Assembly: GCF_000247815.1 (NCBI RefSeq)
Contig: NC_021674.1
Coordinates: forward strand, 81,700,935 to 81,764,934
Source: Ficedula albicollis
Lineage: Eukaryota; Chordata; Aves; Passeriformes; Muscicapidae
Length of the DNA: 64,000 nucleotides
Direction: 5' to 3'
Shown piece after piece: positions 28,915-41,600 of this stretch. The notes below the pieces were generated by a model that made no database searches, had not been told where the DNA came from, and saw nothing but the letters and a program-made list of their open reading frames with translations. How positions within the stretch are numbered: the stretch's first letter is position 1; each line of letters opens with the position of its first letter. The position numbers and the translations under genes were made by a program.

Positions 28915-29213
28915 CTTACAGGAACGGCTGAGGGAGCTGGGGTTCCTTGGTCTCACTGCTCTCTGCAACTGCCTGACAGGAGGTTTTGGGGGCCGGTCAC
29001 TTCTGCCTTGCCTACTGTGATAGCGGCAATGGCCCTAAACTGAGACAGCAGACGTTCAGATTAGACTTTAGAAAAATATTTTTCACAGTTAGGGTGGTCA
29101 AGGGTTGGAAGAGATTTGCCAGGGAGGTGGTGGAGTCGCCATGTGGTTTAGGGGTTACAGCGGCAGCGCGGGGTTGGTCTGAAGGGTATCTTTAAGGTCT
29201 CTTCCAGTGTGTC
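28915..29213 (+). mobile_element. CR1 LINE 3' fragment next to the UBE3D promoter
   Basis: AACGGCTGAGGGAGCTGGGG, CTCTGCAACTGCCTGACAGG, ATTAGACTTTAGAAAAATAT and GTATCTTTAAGGTCTCTTCC follow CR1 order. It ends about 95 bp before the UBE3D ATG. Confidence 0.8.
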
Positions 29214-29309
29214 TCTCCGGTTGCACGCAGGCGGCGCTGTGACGGGCGGGCGGCGGGTTCGCGCCTGCGCCGGCGGGTTCGGGCTGGCGGCCGCTTCCTG
29301 CGCGCCGGC

Positions 29310-29371
29310 ATGGCGGGAGCGTTCCTGATGGAGATCAGGCGGGGGACGCAGAGCGCGCTGCTGGTTATCCG
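29310..29371 (+). CDS. UBE3D: UBE3D exon 1
   Basis: The ATG lies in a good context (G at -3, G at +4). It encodes MAGAFLMEIRRGTQSALLVI plus CG, and the donor is GTAGTG. The mammalian N-terminus is similarly placed (FLEVRG..QSALLI), which supports this start. A second in-frame Met is codon 7. Confidence 0.88.
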
Positions 29372-29613
29372 GTAGTGCGGGGCCGCTGCCGCCCGCCGCC
29401 CCTCGGGCCGTGCGGGGCAGCCGGGGGGCGCGGCGGGTCTGGCTTTCGGCGTCCTTAGCCTTCAGCGGGGGGACCGGGTTGTGTGCGGGCACCTCTCCCT
29501 GCCTGTTCGGTTCGGCACAGCCCGGGCTACCGTGCAAATAAATTTTTCCTGAGAACCGTGGATTGTTTCTGTCGGCTGCTCCTCGTTCACCGCGTGGATC
29601 CCGGGGCGCGACT

Positions 29614-29692
<79 letters not shown>

Positions 29693-32600
29693 GGGGCGCG
29701 ACTGGGGCTGCGGGCCGGCCTGTATAAAGCAGCAGCGCGCCCCGACAGCTCCTTCCCGAGGCATACCCGTTGCTTTTCCTCCGCAGCGCGGCGGCGGAGC
29801 TCCCCAGCGCGCCGGTGGAGGTCTCGGTGTGCGCGGATTCCCTGGAAGTGAGGAGCGGCGGGAGCTGCGATGCGGCGGCGCTGCCGGCAGGGGTCAGGCT
29901 GGCGCCGTCCTCGTGCCGCGGGCTGCGGCGNNNNNNNNNNNNNNNNNNNNNNNNNNNNNNNNNNNNNNNNNNNNNNNNNNNNNNNNNNNNNNNNNNNNNN
30001 NNNNNNNNNNNNNNNNNNNNNNNNNNNNNNNNNNNNNNNNNNNNNNNNNNNNNNNNNNNNNNNNNNNNNNNNNNNNNNNNNNNNNNNNNNNNNNNNNNNN
30101 NNNNNNNNNNNNNNNNNNNNNNNNNNNNNNNNNNNNNNNNNNNNNNNNNNNNNNNNNNNNNNNNNNNNNNNNNNNNNNNNNNNNNNNNNNNNNNNNNNNN
30201 NNNNNNNNNNNNNNNNNNNNNNNNNNNNNNNNNNNNNNNNNNNNNNNNNNNNNNNNNNNNNNNNNNNNNNNNNNNNNNNNNNNNNNNNNNNNNNNNNNNN
30301 NNNNNNNNNNNNNNNNNNNNNNNNNNNNNNNNNNNNNNNNNNNNNNNNNNNNNNNNNNNNNNNNNNNNNNNNNNNNNNNNNNNNNNNNNNNNNNNNNNNN
30401 NNNNNNNNNNNNNNNNNNNNNNNNNNNNNNNNNNNNNNNNNNNNNNNNNNNNNNNNNNNNNNNNNNNNNNNNNNNNNNNNNNNNNNNNNNNNNNNNNNNN
30501 NNNNNNNNNNNNNNNNNNNNNNNNNNNNNNNNNNNNNNNNNNNNNNNGCGCCTGCGCGGGGACGGGCTGCACCTGCGCGTGCGCCTGCGCGGCGCGCCGC
30601 CCGCCGCCGGTGAGGGCGGGGCGGGGGAGGGCGACCTGGGACCTGGGATCTGGGACCTGGGACCTGGGACCTGGGACCTGGGATCGTGGGCGGTTTGTGT
30701 GGTGGGCGTGGCTGTCAAGTGTAGGTTCCGTAGAGCAAACGCCTTCTGGAATTGTCAGCTTTAGAAATTGAAAGTGCCGAAGTGACGTAGTGAAAGGGGA
30801 ACGCGGTGTGTTTGGGGTCTGCTCACAGGTCTCCCGCTCCCCCCTGCTTCCCCATAGTACTTCAAAATTACTTTATTAAATTACTTTATTTGTCTTCTAT
30901 TGCGTATTTGGTTGCTGAAAATCATGGGATCATAGAATGCTAAGGGGTTGGAATGGACTTCAAAGGTGATCTAGTCGCAAGTCCCCACTGCCGGTTCCAG
31001 GGATAGTGCCACTAGACCAGAGTGCTCGAGGGTTTCCCCAGCCTGGCTTTGAGCAGTGCCGGGGTTGGGGCATCCTCAGCCTTCCTGGGCAGCCTGTGCC
31101 AGTGCCTCACCTCTCTCAGTAAAGAATTTCTTCCTAATGTCTAACCTAAATTTCCTTTCTTTCAATTTGTACCCATTACTCCCCATCCTATCAGCAATGG
31201 AGTAGATTCATCCAGGCAATCAGACTATGGTTGCCCATCCCTGACCACTTAGTCATAAAGGATTATGGGTTTGTGTTGGGACTCACTGTTCTCAAAGCTG
31301 GGGTTTCAGAGTTAATGTCGCAGGTAACACCTGCAAAGTTGCTTTCTGTATTTCCATGATGCAAATTCAGGTCTAGGATGTGTTTGCAATAAATAGAAAG
31401 CCTGGTAGTACAGCTGTTGCTTTCTTTAATCCTGGCATCCAAGCTCAATATGTTTAGATTCATTTTATATTATGGGACACAGAAAGATATATTAAATAAC
31501 ACGAAATCACCATTCTGAGCTTTTAGAAAGGATGATAAAATATGTAATATACAGTAATGCAGAACCAGCAACACATTAGAATACTCTTGATATGCTGATA
31601 TGGCAACTGTACATTAATCTGTGATTATGCATGGGCTTTGACAACTCAGTTATACTAAAACTATTTAATGTGTCCTATTAATGAGACATGTTTCAAAATA
31701 CCAATGATGAAGTTTTAGAAATCAACCTTGGCAAGTTGTGCTAGTGAAAAATATATATTGGACTGGGTGATAATCAATATATATATTGGATAGTCTTAGT
31801 TACCCTCTGATATTTTATATTATTATGCAAAATAGTTGAAATTCTGGAACCTTTAGAAGTACTTTTCTCTTGTGGTTGAATCCTAAGTTTCAAATATTGA
31901 ATGTGCTGAGAGTAAACTTTGATTCTTAAGTATGAGAAAGTGGGTGATGCATAGCATATTCATATGTAGAGCTAGGCTTAGAGTTTTACTTTTCTTCCAC
32001 TTAATGTTATCAGATAATTTGGGGAGACTTTTAGAAGTTCTTTTTTTCTTTGGAGAGTTGTTTGAGCTGCATTTTGTGAGACCATTTTTGCTTTCCTGGC
32101 CTGCAGAGGCCGTTGCTCACTATCTTTTCCTGAAGTGGTTCCACAATGGTTGGTTTCTTACCTGCCTGAAAATGTAAAACTAGTGCCTGCCTCTGCTCCT
32201 CATCCTGGCTGTTTGTGTTACATACTAGTGTGTCACCTCATATTGCAGATACACTCATGCTCAGAAATACCATTACAAAAGAGTGGCTTTGAATTTTGAT
32301 TTTTATAATTCTGCAATTATATCTATATATCAGTCTTCTTCTGAAGAGGATTTGCCCCTTGAAAATAATTATTCACATATACAGTTCCTACTCAGTAATA
32401 TGGAGACGGCAGGTTTTTCCTAAATGTAAATACTTGCTTCTAAAAAATTAAGGTTGTGTTTAAAATGTCAACCTTTTTCTTTGTCTGTTAGATTTATTCT
32501 TTTTGGTTTGAGGTATTTGGCAAGATTTTTTTATATAAGTGACTGAAAATTTTACACAATTTTGAAGATTAATATATTTCCTTCCATCTATAGATGTGGT

Positions 32601-35600
32601 TTTTACCTTGAGGGAAAGCCTGAAACCCAACAAGAATTATGTCTTTTACTGTCAGTCCTGTGGTGACATCGCAGTGAAAGACCGGTGAGTACTGCAGTGT
32701 CTTGTATTTATAGCAATAAATGCCATAGTGATTGGTATTCGTGGTTTTTTGTGCACTTAGAGACAGCTAAAAGGTATTTCTTTTAAAACTGGTAGACAGG
32801 AACACATTTGAAGCACTGCAGATGACAAAAGGCAAAATTACCTGAAGAAGTTTTTAGCTGTTTATTCATTTACTCCTTGATTTCTTTTTTCCTCTGTATT
32901 TCAGGTATCCTTTTCAGTTCTTTTCAGTCTCTTACAAATTTCCTTCAGTAATCATGCTATAATTATAGACTGGCTGCTCAGAATTGGGATATTGACCACA
33001 GCTTACTTTTATCTTTTAAGCAAAGTCTGCCTCCCCATAGTTCAGGCATGCTGAATTTGGGAAACACAGGAACTGTATCTTAGCTGTGTGACTCGGCCTT
33101 ATCTCTGTTCTTTACAAAGTCAGCAGAGTGAATGAGAATTTTAATAAAAAGGTGCTGCATTGTCTAGCTCTTCTGATGAACAATTTTGACTGCTTCAGCT
33201 GAATATGCAAGAATTGTTAGAGGTGTACTTACAGCCTTTTATGATCTGTGTGGCTCCTAACACTTAAAACAATAATACAAATGTGTTTCACTTTCTAAAT
33301 TTCTGTTGCTTTCTTGTCTAAGGTATGGATTTATGGCTAGCTGAATGTAACTGAATGAGGATTTCTTAACTTTCTCATCTCAAATGTCTCATCAGAAAAT
33401 CTACTAATAACTCTTTATTCTGATACATTTGTATATAAAATAGTGGAACTTCTAATTTCTAGACAGTGACTTTTGCTTTCAAAACATATTGCACTTTTAT
33501 ATTTGCCTCTCTCCAAGAAGAGTTAAGTATGACAGTGACAGCAGAGCTGGAAGGATTGAAGGGCAATTGCAGAACTGTGTGAAAAAGAGCATATTAAAGT
33601 CTGAATTACTAGGAAAGAGTCTGTAATAAGCAAAACCTGAGATCTAGAAAATCATACCATTAAGAAGAAATTGAAATAAATGGGATTTAGTTTAGATAAA
33701 GTTGTGCAGAATACATAAGATTCTTCAAATATCTAGGAAGTTGCTTGAAAGAAGGTGACAGTAATCTTCAGTGAAAGCAAGAGGAATCTATGTTAAAATG
33801 AAAAAAAAACCAACAAACCACCCCAAACCTATTCTATTCTATTTGTTTTTTGCTGTTAGAGACTGCATAGGAAGCCTTCCTTTTAAAGGTTAGATTAAGA
33901 AATATACTAGGAATGGTTTAAATGTAAGTAGTCCTTCCTTGGTGCACAAAAATTAACTCTATAAATTTTCTGAAATCCTCTGTCTCAGTCTGCTTCCTTC
34001 CATAAATCTGATGGCTCTTCAGAGGTTAGGGTTATGCTCTTTCATTCTTTTCCATTTCCCTCACATTATGCACATTACAGGAAATTTTTAGGTTTTTTTT
34101 TTTCTTCCATTGTGCAAGAGCTGCGAAGAATTAGGGATTCTTTTTTTTTTCTCTTCCTCCAGTTGGGCTAAGAGTACCTCATATATGAAATAATTCTTTA
34201 ACACTTTATTTCTATCATGAGGAAATTCTTAAAGGCTTGTGGTGTGTGGATGCCAGTTGCCCACCAAAGCTGCTCTATCAGTCCCCTCGTCAGCTGGACA
34301 GGAGGGACAAAATATAACAAAAGGGGTCGTGAGTCCTGCCAGCAAACCTATTCTAGTGTGGGCTTCTCTCTCTCACCATGGGTCCACAGATTCTGCCAGA
34401 CTTCCCATGAGGCCACAGCCTCTTTTGGGCATTGTCTGCTCTGGTGGGATCCTCCGTGGAGGGCATCCATCTACTCCACCATTGACCTTCATGGGCTGCA
34501 GCAGGACAGCTTGCTTCACCATTATCTTCCTCATGGGCTGCAGGGAAAACTAATTCCAGGGCCTGGAGCACCTTCTCCCGTCCTTCACTGTCCGTGGTGT
34601 CTGCAGAGCATGCTCTCATATTTTCTCACTCTTCTGACTGCAAGATATTTTTTCCTGCTTTATTAAATACATTTTCAGAGAAGCAGTACCACTGCTGATG
34701 ATCTTGTCCTTGGTCAGAGGCGGGTCTGAATTGCCCTGGCTGGCATTGGCTCTATCAGACATGGGAGAAGCTTCTGGCAGCTGCTCACATAATCTATCCA
34801 TCTACTCCCTACTACTCAAACCTTGTCATGCAAATGCAGTACAGAGGAGTGGTCACAGCACCAAGCCTTGCTAGAGTTCAAGAAGCATCTGAGCTTGGTA
34901 TGAACCTTCAGGTTGTCCTCTGCAGTGTCCTAAGTTGGATGCTTGTGGGTTGCAAGTGATCCTTGTGGGTTCTTTCCAACTCTGTGATCCTGTGATAATA
35001 ATTGGTACTGCACAAATATTCCATTGAAAAACTCATGGCAGGGGAAATCGAATTACACTTTTCCTACACAAGTAGTGTTAAGCCTGAGAGTTAAGTGTCC
35101 AGCTGGGCTCTCCCAAGATTTTTAATAGGTAAATATGGGAGACTGCAGTTAAAGAAATACAGTTGTTTTTCTCTGATGGAACTGAACAGTTACATGTTTA
35201 AAAGTCTAAAGTCCATTTTACTTCCAGTTTTCTGTGTTTTCAGTAGACAGAATGGTATTAGTGGGGGTTTGGAGTTACTGGGGACACTTGGGGTTACTTT
35301 TCTTAATCCAGTCTTTCAGGGGTCTCCAGGGTCAAATACTTATCATAGCCTGGAAGATCATTTAAGGCTTATATCCTTATGGCAAGGCTCTTATAGACTA
35401 GAGCTCAACTTCAAACTTTTTAAAAGTAAATTAATTACCTTCTTTTCTGGTTGGAATCTGAGAACTATCTACAGCAGGAGATTCAGCGTGGCTAGATTAA
35501 ATACTATTAGGAGAAAGCTACTCCTAAAGGTCCCAACCTAAGAATTTTTTGTTGCTCTCTGACTGTGAAGGCAGCCTAGGTGGCTATCTTCAAGTAGAAA

Positions 35601-38600
35601 CTCAATTTTTATTAGGAGCAAGTTTGGAGAGATAAGTCACTCTGTTTTCTAGGTTTTATCATGTTATTTAGTAGCTTCAATTTAGTCAGTACATAGTAAG
35701 CCTCAAGTTGGTTTTGTTTGTTTGTTTTTCTAGGAAAGCCCCATTTTTATAAGTGTTACATTTTCCAAGCTCTGGTGACCCAGGATATGGCTTCCCACCC
35801 ATGAGTGGCAAAAGCCTAAAATACAGAGGAAATAGTATATTTTCTGTATAGCTCAGAGTTAGGAGGAGTTTGTTTAAGAAATTCCTACTGGTTGGAAAAA
35901 CTTCTTTTGTTGGAAAAGAAGTAAAGATCCCTATGCTGTAGACTGTGAGAGTAAAGAAAGGTTGATGTAATGAAACAGGACAGCATGAGTCTGCAGCTTA
36001 GGGTAAACTGTCTTTTTTTTCCCTTGTAAGAACATTGCTGTGCAATGCCAGCTTTTTGTTACTTTTGTGTGAAAAGCAATACAGGAAGATTTTTTTTCTT
36101 TTTTGCAGTGTGAGTCCAGGCGCTGGAACTAGTTGTAAAGGCTGATGAAGAATCAGTTATTAGGCCAACAGCAGAACTAAACTGTCACTTGGGCAGAATT
36201 GAGTCATATCTCAAGCAGTATATAAAGACCACAGAAAATGAAGACAGATATGGGTAGTGCTGAGAGGTTTAGTTTTATTTAGTTTGGGTAAAGCTGCATC
36301 AGAGGATTAGTTATTCCAACTTTCATCTGCAGGTGGAGCAAGCAGAGTTTTAAATGTATTGTCTGTCTAGAAAAAAATAGATTTTTTTAATAAAACATTT
36401 TTCTTTCACCTACCGAACAATTCAGAAGGACCAAGAAGCTACAGTGGGAACAACTGGCATCCTCAGAAAATGTTCATTTGGGAACTGCAGGAAAGGGAGG
36501 ATGCCTAAGCATTGGCTTAGCAGCTGTGTTTTTATTTGCAAAGTGGCACCATAAGCAAAGTTATATTTGCAAGTTTTAAGTAAGGAGTAGAATCAAGAAA
36601 CTCTGGTGAAGGTTTCAGGTGACAGCTGAAGAAATAGGGTAACAAAAGGAAAGCATTCAAGGAAACTAGGTAGAGAGCAAAAAATGCAAACCCAATACAA
36701 CTGACAATGAAAACAAAGTAGTATTTCCAGAAGCAGTATCCTTGGTCCATACAGCTACCCAGAAGAAAGGGATTTGCCTTTTTTGTATATGACTTCTGAA
36801 AGTTGGGTCTGAGTATCTGAATCTAAATTAAGATTGAATTATCCTTTGTTTGGTGTTTTGTTTGTTTATACATCTTTTAATGAAGATGTAGTGTGGTGTT
36901 GTTTCAGGTTTTCTCTTTTTCAAGTCTGGTATCTGAAACAAAGAATGTGCTGAATCTTGCTGTGGCATGAGTCTGGTTTTATTCATTTTATATCAATATT
37001 TGGTGCTAGGGAACTTTACAAGAAGTAATAAATGTAATTGCAAGTGCTCATTGTCATATTTTTCATGACTGGGTAGAGCTGTTTTATTTTTGCCATGTGA
37101 TTCATTTCAAGAGAAGACTATGTCAAATTCTGCCTTTTAATTCTTGAAGATTCACCCTTGGGAAATGCTTCATCACGGACTTGGCAGGAAACTCAGCCAC
37201 TGCTTTCTCAGTATTCACCCAAACAAAGTGCCTTTGGCTGAAAAGAGAGTCAAGCACTTCCTTTTGAGAAAATGCCATACTTATCCCACTATTTGTAGGA
37301 AGCCTAAACTTTCTTCAAGTATCTTAGAAATGAATTATAACATACTGAAATGTTTCTATCTTCTTCCCTCTAAGGAAATTTCTCAGAGTTCTTCCACTAC
37401 CAAGTGAAAACTGGAGTGATTTAGTTGAAGAGTGGTGTTGTCACCCTGACCCCTTTGCCAGAAGCACTTTGCACCCTCAGCATGGTGACTGTTTTGTTGG
37501 AGACACTTTTTTCCTGTTGAATTCAGGAAATGAATCACATGTGCCTGAATCTCCCATGTGCTGCTCAGAAGCTGGACACCATGTTTCACAGAGTGGCTCC
37601 AACTTGGTAAAGTATATTCTTTAAATAGGTCTTAGGTGAAGTTATTTGGACTTTTTAATTGTAAAATACTTTTTTTTTTACTAGTTTTTTTAATTTGTAT
37701 GTATTACAGAGCTGTTTTGAAGGTCATAGGGAGTTCTTGACATTCAGCTGTACAGAAGCCAGAAAATATTCCAGGCCATGTTTTTACATTTTCTAAAGCT
37801 CACACGACAGTCTTGATATTGACTTCAATACACAAGTAGAATTTAGTACTGTAAGGTACTGTATAGTTCTATAGTACTACTGCAGAAGCTACTTTATTAT
37901 GTAGTTCTAAACCCAGATATTTTCCCTCAAAATTATCAGGAGTTAAGGACATCAGAATTTAGTAAGATAATAACTATGATGGTTTAGGTAGTTTGTTAGA
38001 GGGTTGTGGAGCAAAGAATGAGGTGCAAATTGAATTAACAATTTTTTTTTTTTCCTTACACTGTGACTTGAGGCATAATAATAACTATGATAAAAGAGAA
38101 GTGTGGGGGTTTTGTCCCCTTTTTTATTTTTAGAAAGACTTGGAAGTATTAGGATGTGTGCTTTGTGTTTAGATGTGGCTGTCTTAGGTTCTTAAAGCGT
38201 AGTAAGGAAACTGAGTTTGTTTGACTGCTCTGTCTAGTGAAAGGAACCTGCCATCCCATCTACCTCTTCATGTTGATGTTTCTGAGGTGTTCCAGGATAA
38301 GATAGATTCATCAACTAAGTCTGTAGGAAGAAGGCTGTCATTTGGCTTAGAAACATCAAAATTTGTTGTTGCCCAGGGAAAAAAAACATTTTTGGGGGAG
38401 CTTATGTTTTAGTGGTGGGATAAAAGCCATGAAGATAGACAGTTCAGTGCTTTACTTTTGGACATCTAGCACTGGAATAAAAGTTCAAGAAACGATCTTT
38501 TCTGCTGCCAGAAGAACATGCAGGAACTCAGTTCACTCACATTTCCATAAAGACCTTTCTGTTAATCTATTGCTTGTCTGCATTTGTACTGACAAAGGTT

Positions 38601-41600
38601 GGGCCTACACATGCTGTATTTTCTCCCAATACCAAGTATTAAACTGTCTACGCTGGTGCCTTGGCAATTTGTGCCTGTAACAATTGAAGGCTTCTGTAGA
38701 GATTTCCAACATGAAACATTTAATCTTTTGAGAACCAAACACCCTGATTTCTCCCTGCTGCTTATAATGATATGTACTATCCCCAGTGAGAGTTATCAGG
38801 ATTCTGGCAGTTCAGTGATTGCTGGTGCGATGCTCCCAGCGACCCCTCTGCATGGGGAGCAGTTCTGTCCTGTGGCCCCTATCTGCAAGGCTTGCAGCTG
38901 TGGTCCCTTGGGTTTCTTGTTCCATTGTTCTTTGAAAAACAGAATATGCAGAGAGGAAAATAAGGACTGATATGCTGTAAGGGTATCAGCATGGCAGAAG
39001 CAGATTAGTTTGGCTTAACTCTGTGTCAATGGAGTTATTTCTTCTTTTTCCTTAAGAAGGAGGTGGAGTAGATGATACCAAATTTCCAAGAGGACAAAGC
39101 TTTCTGCCAGAGGTTGCCAAAATGAATTCTTGCATTTCAGTAGTCTTAAAAGAGATCTTAGAAGACCAAGAATAAATATGGGAAGAGGCAAGGGCGCATG
39201 GTGTTTATATTGCACACTTCTTCATCAAAGAGAATGTTTGTGAGAAAAGAATTGGTTTGAAGGCAGAAATAAATAGATTAGAAGGCAGTAATAAAAGGAT
39301 GTGGAAAAATGATTTTATTGAGATTTGGGTTGAACCAGGATAACAGCAGGACTTTTGAATGAGGGAGGAGGCTGTTTTATGTCAGAAGCATACAATAGTT
39401 TAGTGTGATGAATTTTCATGTTTGCTTCCTTATGCTTGCATTGAAGTTGAGAATTTGTTCCTTGTTTGCGTTCAGTCCCTTTTTCTTCGTCTTTCGCACT
39501 TGCAATGAATTCTCATTTCTGTGTTTTTTTATTTCCAGCATCACTCGGTTGCCAAGCAAATGAGCAGAACTGTTAGATCCAGCAGAAGCTAGACTAATAA
39601 GGAAAAATCCTCCTCATACTGAAGCAGAAAATTCTTCCATAATATGAGTAATAGAAAGTTACAGGCAAGACAGATTGCTATTGGCATCAATGTTCTCATT
39701 TTAGAGAATATTGTTGCAGGCTGCCCCAGTATGAAAGTTCCTTTTTAATTGCATTGCAGTTCTTTGGAAAGTGTTTGCCTATGACCAAAATAGTAGCAGG
39801 AATGTACCAGAGATGCTTAAACAATCTTTTCCAGACTCCAGTGGGACCAAGACAACATCCGTCCATTGCAAACATATTTTTCACATCTATTAGTCTTCCA
39901 GTGTAACATAGTTCTTAAATGTCACATGGTCTTGCAGCATCTTAATAGTATCTCTTGGGAAAAATATTTTTCCTGACACCATATCAGAGATCCTTAGGAA
40001 TAGAAACAGAAACTATTAGGCTTGTGATCCACCTGCATCTGCAGATTGCCAGCAGCTGCAAGTTGTCAAATAGATAAATTGATTTAATTAGTTGAGCTAA
40101 AACTATCCCTTTTTCCATTGAAGCATGATACAGCGAGTTAGTGATGTTTTTTAGGCACAGTTCTCAGCCAGCACCTGTAACTGTAGTCAGAAAAAAAAAA
40201 TACTCAAGTTGTAGCTTTCAAGGAAGTACTGTGTATTCTGTACTTGTACTCTGCAGTATTTGTACTAGTCTCAAACACTGGCTTATGCAAAACCTTGTCT
40301 TTTTATCCTTGCTTTTCACACTGAGCAAGTAATTTCACTGCATATGTTTGAGAGTAGTAGCAAGGTAGGAATTGGGAAAGAGGATAACTGCATATATGTG
40401 AACCAAATGATTTTCCTGATCTTCATAACAAGGGGACTGTACTTCAAACATAGTCAGCTCTCAGGCTTTTAGTTTGATTCTGTTTTTGACCATCATTAAG
40501 GTTATATATATATCTGTCCTGCTTTCAGACCAGAGCTCTAATGTGCTATACCCAGGTTAAATAGCCCACACAAAACCAATTCTGAAGCTTAGACTCTGGA
40601 TTAAAGTAAGAAATGTACTTACTTGTGTGATATATTGAATTTAAATATTAACACTGTAATTAGTAGCAGTCTAATAATATTAGATAGACTTCATCTAGAA
40701 ATGAGATCTTTTTCAAAGGGCAGTAATAGATGCATGAAGCAAAGGCAAATATTCAGTGATGTTTTGGAGAGTGTAGAGACTCTGTGAACTAGGTATTGTT
40801 ATCCACATTTTTTATTTTTAATAAGCCCTTGATGACATTGCTTCCTCTGTATTTATGAAGACTTTTTGAACTTTTATGCTTTTAAATGCTTTCCTATAGT
40901 GAGTTCCAACTATATTATGCATCATGTGACAAATACCTTCTTTTTTTTTTTTTTTTTAATTCAAACAAGGTTGGAATTTCATAGCATGAGCTATGAGGGC
41001 ATATGTTTGGGTTTTTTTCTGTTCAGCTTTTCCTAAACATTTGTGATTTTAGATATCTCAATACCTCTGTTTTCTGTCTTCCATATGTTTTTCTGTTGTA
41101 TATATTTTCATGCCACATATGGAAACTGTTCAGTTTTCTGTCTTCCATATGTTTTTCTGTTATATATATTTTCATGCCACATATGGAAACTGTTTTGCAC
41201 TTCTGACAGTTATTCTTTGTCAATACCTTTTTTTGCACTTCTGACAGTTACTCTTTGTCAATACCTTTTCTGTATTTGTTTGAATAGAGAGGAAAAGGGT
41301 TGTTCAAGAACAGCATCCACTCATCTTTCTGGAGTATTGTGCTGTGTTGCATACTTCTTAGTAACTTTCCTAGTAACTCAAAATAATCTGCAGGCATATT
41401 CTGTTCTCTGCTGAACATTGAACTGGTATTCAACTCCTATAAAACTGTCCACAGTGGCTAGAACTTGTTACTGTGTAGTGGTAGTCACATTGCAGCATAC
41501 TATTTTATGTATATATTATGGAGTACTTCATTTCAGGTGCATTATTTTGCCCTTAGCACAATCGAATTTAGCTTATCATTTTGTCATCCAGTCACTCAAT

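Larger units (their letters stand above)
29215..30700. promoter_or_regulatory. CpG island over UBE3D exons 1-2
   Basis: A dense G+C and CpG block covers the start codon, intron 1 and exon 2. GCGCCTGCGCCGGCG-type sequence just before the ATG (about 29261-29275) resembles NRF1 sites. No TATA box is evident in the roughly 95 bp between the end of the CR1 fragment and the ATG. Confidence 0.65.
30610..32593. other. UBE3D intron 2
   Basis: Begins G+C-rich with the heptamer array, then a reversed CR1 (30926-31215), then AT-rich sequence with a short repeated TATATATTGGA motif (about 31748-31790). Confidence 0.75.
32685..37374. other. UBE3D intron 3
   Basis: 4.7 kb holding an LTR (34235-34840) and a CR1 tail (34846-34995). 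The 148-codon open frame at 35095-35541 has no recognisable domain and is taken as chance. No other feature is seen. Confidence 0.7.

Noticed and set aside
29148..30572. 474-codon minus-strand open frame across the second N gap
   Set aside because: It runs antisense to UBE3D exons 1-2, through N and a poly-G run.
34217..34666. 149-codon plus-strand open frame
   Set aside because: It lies in LTR sequence antisense to the likely LTR transcript, with no domain features.
35095..35541. 148-codon plus-strand open frame in UBE3D intron 3
   Set aside because: No recognisable domain and no evidence of splice-site exon structure. Such a length is possible by chance in a 64-kb window.
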